A stretch of DNA of 64,000 bases from Rubrivivax sp. (GCA_016789955.1 JAEUPB010000075.1:62001-126000); one strand, 5' to 3'; shown: positions 27,892 to 37,539, counted from the first letter of the stretch. Translations and numbers: made by a program. Notes: a model not told the origin generated them from the sequence alone.

Positions 27892-28263
27892 ATGCCCGCC
27901 CGCCATCGCCCGCAGCCCCTGGCCGCCCATGCCTGCCGCGTCGTGCACCGCGACGACCGCGGCACCCGCATCGCCCTGACCCTCGCCGCGCCGGGCGGCG
28001 TGCGGGTGGAGTTCGAGATCGCGCCCGGTCTGGCAGAGCGGCTGGCCTACGCGTTGCACCACGCGTGCCGCTGCGCGGCGGTGGATCCGGCGGCGTTCGG
28101 CGACGACCTCGTCTACCGCGCCGACGATGCACATCTGCGCTTCGATGCGACCACGGGCTCCGGCGAACTGACGTTCAGCTCTCGCCAGTGCTTCCCGATG
28201 CGCGTGCGCCTGGGGCTGAACGAGCTGATCGGGCTCCGGCAGCGGCTGGGCAGGGTGGCGTGA
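27892..28263 (+). CDS. Small soluble protein, unknown
   Basis: 123 residues, beta-rich, no signal or membrane segment. The most regular parts are RIALTLAAPGGVRVEFEIAPG and MRVRLGLNELIGLRQRLG. I do not recognise it. Convergent with the IclR gene with only 17 bases between. Confidence 0.55.
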   Translation: MPARHRPQPLAAHACRVVHRDDRGTRIALTLAAPGGVRVEFEIAPGLAERLAYALHHACRCAAVDPAAFGDDLVYRADDAHLRFDATTGSGELTFSSRQCFPMRVRLGLNELIGLRQRLGRVA

Positions 28264-28280
28264 GGCTCGAGGCGCCGGTG

Positions 28281-29072
28281 TCAGGCGGCCAACGCTGATC
28301 GGCGCCGGAACAGGCTCGACGCCGTGCTGAGCCCTGCCAGCTCGCGCGCGGTCTCCACCAGCGCGCCGCCCAGCTGCTTCATGCGTGCGTCGTCGAGCCG
28401 CACCGAAGGGCCGGCGATGGTCACCACGCCGATCGCGACGCCCTGCACGACGACCGGCGCCGCCATCGCCGACATGGCCGGCGCGAACACCTCGACGATG
28501 GTGGCGTAGCCGCGCTTGCGCGCCGCCTGCACGTAGGCGAGCAGCGCCTTCACGGTGGTCGGCGCCTTGGGGCCGTAGGCGGCAGGCGCTCCGAAGCCCT
28601 GGCGCGCCACCTTCTGCAGCGCCGCCTCGTCGGAGAGCGTCGACAGCCACGCGTGCCCGGCCGCGCTGCACGACAGGCGCACGGAGAGGCCCATGTCGGG
28701 GTCGTAGCGCAGGCCCCGCGTGGCCCCCTGCGCCTTGGCGACGAAGACCAGCTCCTCGCCATCGACGATGGCCAGCCGCACCAGTTCGGCAGACTCCTGC
28801 GCCAGGCGGTCGAGTGCCGGCTGCGCGACGTCCACCACGCCCGAGTTGCCCAGGTAGCCGAGGCCGAGCGCGGCCAGCTTGAGGGTGAGCCCGTAGTCGC
28901 CCTGGCCGCGCAACTGGCGCACGTAGCCGCTGCGCACCAGCTCCGAGAGCAGGCGGTGGGCCGCGCTGAGCGGCACGGCCAGCGCCGTGGCGATGTCCGA
29001 CAGCGGTGCGCCTTCGGGGCGGCCCGCCAGGTGCTCGAGCACCGCGAGGCCGCGTTCGATCTGGGTGGCCAT
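28281..29072 (-). CDS. IclR family transcriptional regulator
   Basis: 263 residues. N-terminal winged helix (QIERGLAVLEHLAGRPEGAPLSDIATAL...AHRLLSELVRSGYV) and the IclR effector domain (GLSVRLSCSAAGHAWLSTLSDEA, VGVVTIAGPSVRLDD-like). Divergent from a TRAP binding protein, AroQ and SMP-30 genes, which it probably controls; IclR members often govern aromatic, quinate or shikimate catabolism. Confidence 0.92.
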   Translation of the reverse strand: MATQIERGLAVLEHLAGRPEGAPLSDIATALAVPLSAAHRLLSELVRSGYVRQLRGQGDYGLTLKLAALGLGYLGNSGVVDVAQPALDRLAQESAELVRLAIVDGEELVFVAKAQGATRGLRYDPDMGLSVRLSCSAAGHAWLSTLSDEAALQKVARQGFGAPAAYGPKAPTTVKALLAYVQAARKRGYATIVEVFAPAMSAMAAPVVVQGVAIGVVTIAGPSVRLDDARMKQLGGALVETARELAGLSTASSLFRRRSALAA

Positions 29073-29105
29073 GACGTCGCGGATCGTAGCTGCTGCGCTA
29101 AGTGT

Positions 29106-29129
29106 TTTCCATGTTGGAAAGACTTTCCA
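29106..29129. promoter_or_regulatory. IclR-type operator
   Basis: TTTCCA-TGT-TGGAAA-GAC-TTTCCA: three alternating half-sites spaced by three bases, giving two overlapping palindromes, between the divergent IclR and TRAP genes. TGGAAA/TTTCCA half-sites are the known IclR pattern. Confidence 0.6.
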
Positions 29130-29171
29130 CTCTGCCGATGATGCGACCCCCGCCCCTGCCGGAGTGCCCCC

Positions 29172-30179
29172 ATGCGCCGCCCCTTCATCGCCCTCGCCGT
29201 GCTCGCCGCCTGCGGCCTCTCGCTGCCGGCCACCGCCCAGGACATCCAGGAGCGGACGATCCGCTTCGGCCACCTCAACAACACCGACCATCCCACCAGC
29301 ACCGGCGTCAGGAAGTTCGCCGAGATCGTGGCCGCGAAGAGCGGCGGCAAGATCAAGGTGCAGGAGTTCGCCAGCAGCCAGCTCGGCAACGAACTGCAGC
29401 AGCAGTCGGCCATGCAGGGCGGCGTGCAGGAGATGTTCGTCGCGTCGACCACCTCGCTGGCCGGGGTCGTCAAGGAGTTCGGCGTCTTCGACTTCCCGTT
29501 CCTGTTCAGCAATTCGAACCAGGCCGATGCGATGGTCGATGGCCCGCTGGGCAAGATGCTCGCCGGCAGGCTGGCCGAGAAGGGCATCGTCATCCTCGGC
29601 TTCTTCGATCTCGGCGCGCGCAACGTCACCAACAGCAAGCGGCCCATCACCAGGGCCGAAGACCTCGACGGCCTGAAATTGCGCGTGATCCCGAACCCGG
29701 TGTTCCTCGATACCTTCAAGACCTTCAAGGCCAACCCGGTGCCGATGGCCTTTGCCGAGCTCTTCGGCGCGCTGGAGAGCAAGGCCGTGGACGGGCAGGA
29801 GAACCCGTACTCGGTGATCCTGTCGAACAAGTTCTACGAGGTGAACAAGTACGTCAGCGCGACGAACCACGTCATCGCGATGAACCCCGTGCAGATCAGC
29901 AAGCGCTTCTGGGACCGGCTCTCTCCCGCCGAGCAGAAGCTGCTGCAGGACGCCGTGATCGAGGCGCAGACCTTCCAGCGCACCGTCAGCCGCGAGGCGG
30001 CGAGCAAGGCGCTCGTCGAGCTCAAGGCCAAGGGCATGCAGTTCAACGAGATCGCCCCGGCCGAGATGGCGCGCATGCGCGCGGCCGTGAAGCCCGTGCA
30101 CGACAAGTTCGCCGCCTCGTACGACCCCGCGGTGATGACGCTCTTCCGGAGCGAGCTCGAGCGCGTCGCCAAGCTCTGA
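29172..30179 (+). CDS. TRAP transporter periplasmic binding protein (DctP family)
   Basis: 335 residues, signal peptide ending LPATAQA-like (SLPATAQD). IRFGHLNNTDHPTSTGVRKFAEIV, LKLRVIPNPVFLDTFKTFKANPVPM (with the conserved Arg that binds the carboxylate) and FGALESKAVDGQENP are the DctP signature. The membrane subunits DctQ/DctM are not in the cluster. AroQ follows after four bases, so a cyclic carboxylate such as quinate or shikimate is a reasonable ligand guess. Confidence 0.9.
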   Translation: MRRPFIALAVLAACGLSLPATAQDIQERTIRFGHLNNTDHPTSTGVRKFAEIVAAKSGGKIKVQEFASSQLGNELQQQSAMQGGVQEMFVASTTSLAGVVKEFGVFDFPFLFSNSNQADAMVDGPLGKMLAGRLAEKGIVILGFFDLGARNVTNSKRPITRAEDLDGLKLRVIPNPVFLDTFKTFKANPVPMAFAELFGALESKAVDGQENPYSVILSNKFYEVNKYVSATNHVIAMNPVQISKRFWDRLSPAEQKLLQDAVIEAQTFQRTVSREAASKALVELKAKGMQFNEIAPAEMARMRAAVKPVHDKFAASYDPAVMTLFRSELERVAKL

Positions 30180-30183
30180 CCCC

Positions 30184-30642
30184 ATGCTGCAGCTGCTGGT
30201 CCTGCACGGACCCAACCTCAACCTGTTCGGCCGGCGCGAGCCGCACATCTACGGGCGCACCACGCTGGCCGAGATCGACACACGGCTGCGCGATCTGGCC
30301 GGCGAACTCGGCGTGGGCCTGGAGATCTTCCAGTCCAACCACGAGGGCGCGCTCATCGACAAGCTGCACGAGCGCATCGACACCGCGGCCGGCGCGCTGG
30401 TGAACCCGGCCGGCCTCACCCAGCACGGCGTGCCGCTGCACGACGCGATCAAGGCGATGCCGTTCCCGGTGATCGAGGTGCACATGAGCAACATCGCCGC
30501 GCGTGAGGCCTGGCGGGCGCACTCGATCATCTCGCCGGCCGTGCGCGGCACCGTGCAGGGCCTGGGCTGGCGCTCGTACACGGCCGCGTTGCGCGCGCTG
30601 GCCGAGATGGCCGCCGAAACGGCCGCAGGTGCCGGTAGCTGA
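30184..30642 (+). CDS. aroQ: Type II 3-dehydroquinate dehydratase
   Basis: 152 residues. LVLHGPNLNLFGRREPHIYG (catalytic Tyr region, Arg), FQSNHEGALID, LVNPAGLTQHG and VIEVHMSNIAAREAWRAHS with catalytic His are family-defining. It interconverts 3-dehydroquinate and 3-dehydroshikimate. Its position behind a TRAP binding protein under an IclR regulator suggests a catabolic copy rather than the biosynthetic one. Confidence 0.93.
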   Translation: MLQLLVLHGPNLNLFGRREPHIYGRTTLAEIDTRLRDLAGELGVGLEIFQSNHEGALIDKLHERIDTAAGALVNPAGLTQHGVPLHDAIKAMPFPVIEVHMSNIAAREAWRAHSIISPAVRGTVQGLGWRSYTAALRALAEMAAETAAGAGS

Positions 30643-30672
30643 GTCGTCCGCGCCGGTCGGGTGAGGGCGCTG

Positions 30673-31575
30673 ATGGACATCCGCTGCGTGGCGCCTTCCG
30701 AGGACATCCTCGGCGAGACCCCGCTGTGGTGCGAGCAGACGCAGTGCCTGCTGTGGATCGACATCGACCGCGCCACGCTGCACCGGGCCCACCTCGCCCA
30801 CTTGGCCGGTGGCCGGCGCGACACCTTCCGCTTCGGCGCCCGCCACCTCGGCGGGCTGGCGCTGTGCCACGAGCCCGGCCGCGTGGTGCTTGCGCTCGAC
30901 ACGGCCGTGCATGTGTTCGACCCGGGCGCAGGGCAGCTCGAACTGCTGGCCGAGGTGGAACCCGCCGCGCTGGGCACCCGGCTCAACGACGGGCGTTGCG
31001 ACGCGAGCGGCAACCTCTGGATCGGCACGATGGACAACGGCCTCGCGGCGCCGGCCGGATCGTTCTACCGGATCGGCGCCGACGGAAGCGTGGCGCGGCA
31101 GTTCGGCGACGTCATCGTCTCCAACACCGTGGCCCTCTCGCCCGACCAGCGCACGCTGTACTTCTCCGACACCCGCCGCTACCTGACCTGGGCCTTCGAC
31201 GTGGATACCGGCAGCGGCACGCTCGCGAACCGCCGCATCTTCGTGGACCATCGCGCACGGCGTGAACGCCCCGACGGCGCCTGCGTCGACAGCGCAGGGG
31301 CGCTATGGGTGGCCATCTTCGCGGGTGCGCGGGTGGACCGCTACACCGCCGATGGACGCCTCGATCGCAGCATCGCGCTGCCGGTGACGAACCCGACCTG
31401 CGTGTGTCTCGGCGGGCCGGAGTACCGGACGCTGTTCATCACCACGGCGCGGAAGTTCCTCGATGCGGGTACGCTGGAGCGCGAGCCGCTGGCGGGATCG
31501 GTGTTGGCGGTCGAGGTGGAGGTGGCGGGGCTGCCCGAGAAGCGGTTCGGAGTGGTTGGCCAGTGCGCAACGTGA
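30673..31575 (+). CDS. SMP-30/gluconolactonase family protein
   Basis: 300 residues. Six-bladed propeller metal ligands: GETPLW (Glu), LNDGRCDASGNLWIGTMD (Asn, Asp), VSNTVALSPDQRTLYFSDT (Asn) and PDGACVDSAGALWVAIF (Asp). Hydrolyses sugar or other lactones in characterised members. ATG 30673 is preferred (GAGGG upstream) over GTG 30661. Third gene of the IclR-linked cluster. Confidence 0.87.
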   Translation: MDIRCVAPSEDILGETPLWCEQTQCLLWIDIDRATLHRAHLAHLAGGRRDTFRFGARHLGGLALCHEPGRVVLALDTAVHVFDPGAGQLELLAEVEPAALGTRLNDGRCDASGNLWIGTMDNGLAAPAGSFYRIGADGSVARQFGDVIVSNTVALSPDQRTLYFSDTRRYLTWAFDVDTGSGTLANRRIFVDHRARRERPDGACVDSAGALWVAIFAGARVDRYTADGRLDRSIALPVTNPTCVCLGGPEYRTLFITTARKFLDAGTLEREPLAGSVLAVEVEVAGLPEKRFGVVGQCAT

Positions 31576-31608
31576 CATCTGGTTCACCTCGTGCGGCACT
31601 GCGGGTGC

Positions 31609-32487
31609 TCATGTGGATGCTCCGAGCTTGTCCTGGGTCTTCATGTCGAAGTCGGTCGCGTCGTGGCGCTCGTGCAGTTGGCTCGACGGCTGGCCGAACG
31701 TTCGGTTCACCATGCGGCCGCGCTTCACCGCCGGGCGCTGCGCGATCTGGTCGGTCCAGCGCAGCACGTTGGCATAGGTCTGGACCTGGAGGAACTCGCC
31801 CGCACCGTAGAGCTGGCCCTTGACCAGCGTGCCGTACCACGGCCAGACCGCCATGTCGGCGATGGTGTAGTGCTCGCCGGCGAGAAATGGATGCTCGGCC
31901 AGGTGCCGGTCGAGCACGTCGAGCTGGCGCTTCACCTCCATCGCGTAGCGGTCGATCGCGTATTCGATCTTGCTCGGCGCGTAGGCGTAGAAGTGCCCGA
32001 AGCCGCCGCCCAGGAAGGGCGCGCTGCCCATCTGCCAGAACAGCCACGACAGGCACTCCGCGCGCGCGGCGCCGTCAGCCGGCAGGAAGGCGCCGCCGAA
32101 CTTCTCCGCCAGGTAGATCAGGATCGCACCCGACTCGAACACACGCACCGGCACCGGGCCGCTGCGGTCGACGAGCGCAGGGATCTTCGAGTTCGGGTTG
32201 GCGGCGACGAAGCCGCTGCCGAACTGCTCACCCTCGTTGATGCGCACCAGCCAGGCGTCGTACTCAGCGCCCGAGTGTCCGAGCGCGAGCAGTTCCTCGA
32301 GCATCACCGTCACCTTGACCCCGTTCGGAGTTCCGAGCGAATACAGCTGCAGCGGATGGCGCCCGACCGGCAGGGCCTTGTCGTGCGTCGCGCCGGCGAT
32401 CGGCCGGTTGATGTTCGCGAAGCGGCCGCCGCTGGCCTTGTTCCAGGTCCAGACGGCTGGCGGGGTGTAGTCGGACGGGTCGGTCAT
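31609..32487 (-). CDS. yghU: Glutathione-dependent disulfide-bond oxidoreductase, YghU type
   Basis: 292 residues. YTPPAVWTWNKASGGRFANINRPIAGATHDK is the YghU N terminus, followed by a GST thioredoxin fold (LYSLGTPNGVKVTVMLEELL, NPNSKIPALVD, VFESGAILIYLAEKFG) and helical C-terminal domain. Binds two glutathiones and reduces disulfides. ATG 32487 overlaps the upstream DOPA dioxygenase-like gene stop. Confidence 0.92.
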   Translation of the reverse strand: MTDPSDYTPPAVWTWNKASGGRFANINRPIAGATHDKALPVGRHPLQLYSLGTPNGVKVTVMLEELLALGHSGAEYDAWLVRINEGEQFGSGFVAANPNSKIPALVDRSGPVPVRVFESGAILIYLAEKFGGAFLPADGAARAECLSWLFWQMGSAPFLGGGFGHFYAYAPSKIEYAIDRYAMEVKRQLDVLDRHLAEHPFLAGEHYTIADMAVWPWYGTLVKGQLYGAGEFLQVQTYANVLRWTDQIAQRPAVKRGRMVNRTFGQPSSQLHERHDATDFDMKTQDKLGAST

Positions 32488-32846
32488 GAGGTCAGTGCGG
32501 CCAGGTTCAACGTGTGGGAGCGACCGAGCCAGAGCGCACCGTCGCGGTGGTCGCGCAGCTCGTCGCCGGTGTTGGGGTGGATGAAGACGTCGAGCGCGCC
32601 GTGGTTCAGCGTCAGCCAGCCGACGACATGTGCGAAGTCGGCCTGCGTGATCGCGAGCTGGTAGCTCCACATCGGGTGCGGGCCGACCGGCTTCTCGTGG
32701 AAGCGTCCCATCTCCATGCGGCCGGTCAGCTCGGCATGGATGACCTCGCGCAGCGCCCAGGCGGCATCGCGGCTGGCGGAGTCGAAGTAGACGTGGGCGT
32801 GCCAGCTGTCGATGGCGGAAGGGTCGACCGCGTTGGAGGTTTTCAT
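32484..32846 (-). CDS. DOPA 4,5-dioxygenase family protein
   Basis: 120 residues. SWHAHVYFD (His ligands), RFHEKPVGPHPMWSYQLAI and LDVFIHPNTGDELRDHRDGALWLG are the conserved blocks of the DOPA_dioxygen family of small extradiol-like enzymes. The bacterial substrate is unknown. Coupled by ATGA to yghU. Confidence 0.88.
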   Translation of the reverse strand: MKTSNAVDPSAIDSWHAHVYFDSASRDAAWALREVIHAELTGRMEMGRFHEKPVGPHPMWSYQLAITQADFAHVVGWLTLNHGALDVFIHPNTGDELRDHRDGALWLGRSHTLNLAALTS

Positions 32847-32881
32847 GATCGGGCACAGTACGAACGCGCGCCGATGCTACG

Positions 32882-32902
32882 AGCCTCCGCCGAACGGAGG
32901 CT
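32882..32902 (-). terminator. Hairpin between RTX gene and DOPA dioxygenase-like gene
   Basis: AGCCTCCG and CGGAGGCT form an eight-base stem with a five-base loop, about 100 bases downstream of the RTX gene. No T-run follows on either strand. Confidence 0.3.
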
Positions 32903-32999
32903 GAACGAGTCTCCCATCGAGTTGAGGGCTGCGTCGGCGGATGGCCGAACCAGTGGAGCGGCCGCTGATGAGCACACTCGGGCGCCGCGCGGCCTTCCA

Positions 33000-34688
33000 T
33001 CAGACCCCGAAGTCGGTGCCGATCAACGTCACCATCGTGCCGTCCTCGATGCCCGCGTCGAAGACGTTGGCCGGCACGTCGTTGAACACCGCGATGGCGG
33101 TCCAGCCGCTGGCCGCGGTGTTCGCGTAGAGCACGACGTCGCTGCCTGACGCGGCCACGAACAGCTGCTCCTCGAGGTCGATCGGCGCCATGCCGCCGGC
33201 GAAGAAGCCGCGGCTGAAGACCAGCTGGTCGTGGTACGGATTGAATCCGTTGACGGTGTCGAAGCCGGTGTGCCCCGACAGCCAGCGCAGCTGCTGGTCG
33301 CCCACCGTCAGGTTGATCGTGTCGTTGCCGGTGCCCCCGATGATGATGTCGTCGCCGCTGGCCTGGATCGTGTCGTTGCCGGCGGCGCCGTCGAGCGTGT
33401 CGTTGCCGTTGCCGCCGTTCAGCGTGTCGTTGCCGTTCTCGCCGAACAGCTGGTCGTTGCCGTCGCTGCCGTAGAGGAAGTCGTTGCCTTCGCCGCCGCG
33501 CAGCATGTCGTGGCCGTCACCGCCGACCAGCGTGTCGTTGCCGTCCTGGCCATGCAGCGTGTCGTTGCCGCCCTCGCCATCGAAGGTGTCGTTGCCATCG
33601 GCCCCGTAGGCGTGGTCGTTGCCGCCGCCCAGGTCGGCGGTGTTGGCCGCGCTGTTGCCCAGGAACGTGTCGCCACCGTTGCCGAGGCGGAAGACCTCCA
33701 GGTTCTGGAAGGTGTCGGTGCTGGAGGAGCCGACCACGAAGCCGGAGCCGTTGGCGTTGAAGACGACCGTGGTGGCCCACATTCCGCTGAAGTCACCCGT
33801 GTCGGTGCCCGCACCGCCATCGATGATGTCGTCATCGGGGCCGCCGATGATCAGGTCGTTGCCGCCCATGCCGTTGAGGACGTCGGGGCCGGCGCCGCCG
33901 TCGAGCTTCTCGTTGGCGTTGCCGCCGACGATGATGTCGTGGCCGTCCTGGCCGTAGCCCTCGCCGTCCTCGCCGATGAACAGCGTGTCGTCGCCATCGT
34001 TGCCGTACAGCTTGTTGAAGCCGCCTTCGCCGTACAGCCAGTCGTCGTGGTCGCCGCCGTAGAGGTCGTCGTTGCCGGCGCCGCCGAGCATGGTGTCCTG
34101 GCCGGTGCCGCCGAACAGGTCATCGTTGCCGTCGTCGCCGTAGATCTCGTCGTTGCCGCTGTCGCCGCGGATGACGTCGTTGCCGCCGTTGCCGTGGAGC
34201 GTGTCGTTGCCGCCGCGCCCGTCGATGTCGTCATTGCCGTCCATGCCCGCGAGGTGGTTCGCCACGGATGACCCGCGAAGGATGTCGGCCTGGTTGGAGG
34301 CGTAGATGTTCTCGATGCTCACCAGGTAGTCGACGCGCCCCAGGTCGAACATGCCGGGGCTGGTGGAGTAGCCCATGGCATACGCGCGGCCGTACGAGGG
34401 GTCGTAGGCCAGGTCCACGACCATGCCGGCGTTGGACTGCGCGTAGAACACGGTGTCGGTGCCGGAGCCGCCGTCGAAGAGATCGGCACCGCCGTAGTCC
34501 CGGTTGGCGCCCAGTCCGCTCTCTCCGAAGAAGGTGTCGTTGCCTCCGTGGCCGTAGAGGTAGGTGTTGTGGAAGACCTTGTTGGTGTGGGCGGGTATCG
34601 AGACGAGGTTGGCCTGATCGACCAGATCGTCGTCGCCTGTGCCGCCGTGGACGATGGCGGTGTTGGCATTGGGTGCGGGGATGCTCAT
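33000..34688 (-). CDS. RTX (hemolysin-type calcium-binding) repeat protein
   Basis: 562 residues. Two blocks of glycine-rich nonapeptides (GGxGNDxLxG) are separated by a non-repeat segment (TGDFSGMWATTVVFNANGSG) near residue 300. No N-terminal signal peptide. The last 90 residues are repeat-free and end TLIGTDFGV, an Asp followed by hydrophobic residues, as in type I secretion substrates. No type I secretion genes are in the window. Probably secreted; binds calcium; biological role unknown. Confidence 0.9.
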   Translation of the reverse strand: MSIPAPNANTAIVHGGTGDDDLVDQANLVSIPAHTNKVFHNTYLYGHGGNDTFFGESGLGANRDYGGADLFDGGSGTDTVFYAQSNAGMVVDLAYDPSYGRAYAMGYSTSPGMFDLGRVDYLVSIENIYASNQADILRGSSVANHLAGMDGNDDIDGRGGNDTLHGNGGNDVIRGDSGNDEIYGDDGNDDLFGGTGQDTMLGGAGNDDLYGGDHDDWLYGEGGFNKLYGNDGDDTLFIGEDGEGYGQDGHDIIVGGNANEKLDGGAGPDVLNGMGGNDLIIGGPDDDIIDGGAGTDTGDFSGMWATTVVFNANGSGFVVGSSSTDTFQNLEVFRLGNGGDTFLGNSAANTADLGGGNDHAYGADGNDTFDGEGGNDTLHGQDGNDTLVGGDGHDMLRGGEGNDFLYGSDGNDQLFGENGNDTLNGGNGNDTLDGAAGNDTIQASGDDIIIGGTGNDTINLTVGDQQLRWLSGHTGFDTVNGFNPYHDQLVFSRGFFAGGMAPIDLEEQLFVAASGSDVVLYANTAASGWTAIAVFNDVPANVFDAGIEDGTMVTLIGTDFGV

Positions 34689-34877
34689 GACGTTTCCTGT
34701 GCAAGGTGGTTGGAACGGAGGCCCGGAGTGCCGAGGCGCCGGGCCGTGGGCCTTCGGTGCGCCTCGGACTCGAGCCGTGCCGCCATGGTGTCGGCGCAGG
34801 CGTCGGCTGTCGTCAGCGCAGCGTCGGATTCGCGTTGGATGAGCGATGTGGACCCCGCGTGCCCGACACTCGCGGGC

Positions 34878-35696
34878 ATGCACTCCGACGTCCTGGCGCT
34901 GGCGCCGTGGCTGCTGGCCTATGCGGCCACCGGCGCCTTCATCGGCTTCCTCGCCGGGCTGCTGGGCATCGGCGGCGGCATGACGCTGGTGCCGGTGCTG
35001 GCGGCGATGTTCACCGCGCAGCAGCTAGCGCCCGGGCACACGGTGCACCTGGCGCTGGGCACGGGCATGGCGTCGATCCTGTTCACCTCCACCGCCAGCG
35101 TGCGCGAGCATCATCGGCTGGGCGGCGTGGACTGGGCCATCGTCCAGCGGCTCGGCCCCGGCATGGTGGCCGGCACGCTGATGGCCACCGCGCTCTCGGG
35201 CTACGTGCCGCAGCGCGCGCTGGCGCTGGCCTTCGCGGTGATCGTGTGCGCCGGCGCCACGCAGATCTGGCTCGGCCGCAAGCCCTCGGCGGCGCGCACG
35301 CTGCCGGGCACGCCGGCGCTGGTGGCGGTGGGGTTGGCGATCGGCGTGGTGTGCGGCGTGGTGGCGGCCGGCGGCGCGTTCCTCACCGTGCCGTTCATGC
35401 TGTTCTGCGGCGTGCCGATGATCAACGCCATCGGCACCGGCGCCGCGCTGGGCCTGCCGGTGGCGCTGATCGGCACGCTCGGCTACGTGTGGAGCGGCTC
35501 GGGCGTGCCGGGGCTGCCGCAGCTCGCGGTGGGCTTCGTGCACGTGCCGGCGCTGTTGGCGCTGGTGGCCGGCAGCGTGATCACCGCGCCACTGGGCGCG
35601 CGTGCCGCGCACCGGCTGCCGGTGGCCACGCTGAAGCGTGTGTTCGCCGGGCTGCTGTACGTGCTGGCGGCGAAGATGCTGTTCACGTATTGGTGA
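34878..35696 (+). CDS. TauE/SafE family anion exporter
   Basis: 272 residues, about eight membrane helices. GFLAGLLGIGGGMTLVPVLAAMF and its inverted partner VVAAGGAFLTVPFMLFCGVP are the duplicated family motif. Exports sulfite, sulfonates or related organic anions in characterised members. Divergent from the RTX gene. Confidence 0.9.
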   Translation: MHSDVLALAPWLLAYAATGAFIGFLAGLLGIGGGMTLVPVLAAMFTAQQLAPGHTVHLALGTGMASILFTSTASVREHHRLGGVDWAIVQRLGPGMVAGTLMATALSGYVPQRALALAFAVIVCAGATQIWLGRKPSAARTLPGTPALVAVGLAIGVVCGVVAAGGAFLTVPFMLFCGVPMINAIGTGAALGLPVALIGTLGYVWSGSGVPGLPQLAVGFVHVPALLALVAGSVITAPLGARAAHRLPVATLKRVFAGLLYVLAAKMLFTYW

Positions 35697-35714
35697 GGCT
35701 TTGCGATCAGCCGA

Positions 35715-37328
35715 TCAGTACAGGCGGATCGCGGTGTCGAAGTGCCAGGTGCGGCGGATCTCGATCACGTCGTAGTCGGCGGAGAGCGCCGGTGAGAACG
35801 GCGGATAGGGTGCCAGGCCCTCGATCGTGCGGCGGATCGTCTCGTCGACCTCGGGCACGCCACTGCCGGTGACGAAGGTCACCGACTCGACGCTGCCATC
35901 GCGCCGCAGCGCCACCGTGACCAGCGGCCGCGTGTGCGGGCGTGCGGCGATCTCGCGCACCTTCTCCGGCGACAGGTTGAGCTGGATGCGCCGCTCCCAG
36001 GCCTCGGCGTACAGCAGCAGCGCGGCGTTGGTGTCGTAGCGCCCCAGCAGGCGGCCCCGGCGCGCGCTGCTCCACGACGAGGGGCGGTTGTCCTGCTGCC
36101 GCGCGGCATCGCGGCGGGCGGCTTCCTCGTCGAGCTGCCGGCCGATCGCGCGGCGGGCGGCCTCGCGGCGTTCGTCGTCGTCCTTCAGGGCCTGCGCGCG
36201 GGCGGCTGCCTGGCGGGCTGCTTCCTGCCGTGCGGCCTCCTGGCGAGCGGCTTCCTGGCGAGCGGCCTCTTGGCGGGCTGCTTCTTGGCGGGCTGCTTCT
36301 TGGCGGGCTGCCTCTTGGCGGGCTGCCTCCTGGCGAGCGGCCTCCTGGCGAGCGGCCTCTTGGCGAGCGGCCTCTTGGCGAGCGGCCTCTAGGCGAGCGG
36401 CCTCTAGGCGCGCTGCCTCTTGCCGCGCTGCTTCCTGTCGAGCCGCCTCCAACCGAGCGGCCTCCTGACGCGCGGCTTCGAGTCGAGCCGTCTCGTTGCG
36501 AGCGGTCTCTTCCCGAAGCGCTTCGGCGCGGGACGCCTCTGCCCGCGCTGTCTCAGCACGCGCCGTTTCGGCCCGAGCGGCCTCGGCTCGTGCGGCCTCG
36601 GCTCGTGCGGCCTCGGCCCGAGCGGCCTCGGCTCGCGCGGCCTCGGCTCGCGCGGCTTCTGCTCGCGCGGCTTCTGCTCGCGCGGCTTCCACCCGCGCCG
36701 CCTCCGCCTGCGCCAGACGTCGACGCGCCTCCAGCTCCAGGCGGGCGAGGCGGGCGCGGTCGGCGCTGTCGTCCACCGGCCGGGTGTCGATCGGCGCGGG
36801 GGCAGGGGGGCGCACGGGCCGCGGTTCGACCGGCACCGGGTTCGATGCCGGTGGGGCCGCGGCCACCGCCGTGGAGGGCAGCGCGGCGACGGGCGGCACG
36901 GTCCAGGCCGGCGCGTCCAGCCGGTCGAGGGCCATCCGCGGTGCTTCGGCCAGGGCCGCCGAAGGCAGGGCGGGCATCGCCGCATCGGGCGCCGGTGCCT
37001 CGGGCACTGCGGCAGGAGCCGGAGCCGGCTCGGCAGGCGCGGCGTCAGCGGCTTCCTGCGGCGCCGTCTCCGCCGCGGGCTTCGGCGGTGCCGCAGCAGC
37101 GGATCGTGCCGCGGGTGGCTCCGGCGCTGGCGGGGCCGCCACTGCCGCCTCGGCCGCCTCAGGCACCCGCTCGGGCGCCGGCATCAGCACCGCGCGCAGG
37201 TCCGGCACCTCGATGCGCCGTTCCTGCCACGGCAGTGCGAGGCCCGGGAGCCCCGAGCCATCGCCGCCGAACGCGAGGCTCAGCACCAGCGTGTGCACGA
37301 GCATCGAGACGATCACGGCCATCGCCAT
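35715..37328 (-). CDS. TonB/TolA-like energy transducer with long Ala-Arg-Glu helix
   Basis: 537 residues from ATG 37328 (GGAG upstream); a TTG at 37451 would add 41 Pro-rich residues. One membrane helix ([19 protein letters not shown]), a Pro/Ala-rich periplasmic stretch to about residue 180, then about 170 residues of five-residue repeats (EAARA, later EAARQ) forming a single long charged helix as in TolA, and a TonB C-terminal domain ([30 protein letters not shown]...). It spans the periplasm to act on the outer membrane. Convergent with the TauE gene. Confidence 0.85.
   Translation of the reverse strand: MAMAVIVSMLVHTLVLSLAFGGDGSGLPGLALPWQERRIEVPDLRAVLMPAPERVPEAAEAAVAAPPAPEPPAARSAAAAPPKPAAETAPQEAADAAPAEPAPAPAAVPEAPAPDAAMPALPSAALAEAPRMALDRLDAPAWTVPPVAALPSTAVAAAPPASNPVPVEPRPVRPPAPAPIDTRPVDDSADRARLARLELEARRRLAQAEAARVEAARAEAARAEAARAEAARAEAARAEAARAEAARAEAARAETARAETARAEASRAEALREETARNETARLEAARQEAARLEAARQEAARQEAARLEAARLEAARQEAARQEAARQEAARQEAARQEAARQEAARQEAARQEAARQEAARQEAARQEAARQAAARAQALKDDDERREAARRAIGRQLDEEAARRDAARQQDNRPSSWSSARRGRLLGRYDTNAALLLYAEAWERRIQLNLSPEKVREIAARPHTRPLVTVALRRDGSVESVTFVTGSGVPEVDETIRRTIEGLAPYPPFSPALSADYDVIEIRRTWHFDTAIRLY
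36205..36715. repeat. 15-bp tandem repeats coding [10 protein letters not shown]
   Basis: About 30 copies of a 15-base unit (minus-strand sense GAGGCCGCTCGCCAG and variants) inside the TolA-like gene. The 3' half is nearly homogeneous (EAARQ) and the 5' half more varied ([15 protein letters not shown]). The period is a multiple of three, so copy-number change alters helix length without frameshift. Confidence 0.85.
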
Positions 37329-37539
37329 GCGCTCGGGCTCCGCGTCGAACGGGCGCAGCGGCGGCACGGTGGTGATCGCGGGCCGCCCGGCCCGGGGCTT
37401 CGGCGGCCGGGGGAGCGGCGGCCGCGCGGCGCGGGGCGTCTTCGGCTTCAACGCCGCGAGGCGGCCGGCGGCTGCGGGCAGGGCATGGTCGCGGATTGTC
37501 CACGGCGCTGTGCTACACCACCGCTCCCGTTGCCCTTCG

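Noticed and set aside
36205-36715. Regular repeats that could suggest a CRISPR array
   Set aside because: No spacers; a 15-bp coding period inside a TolA-like gene.
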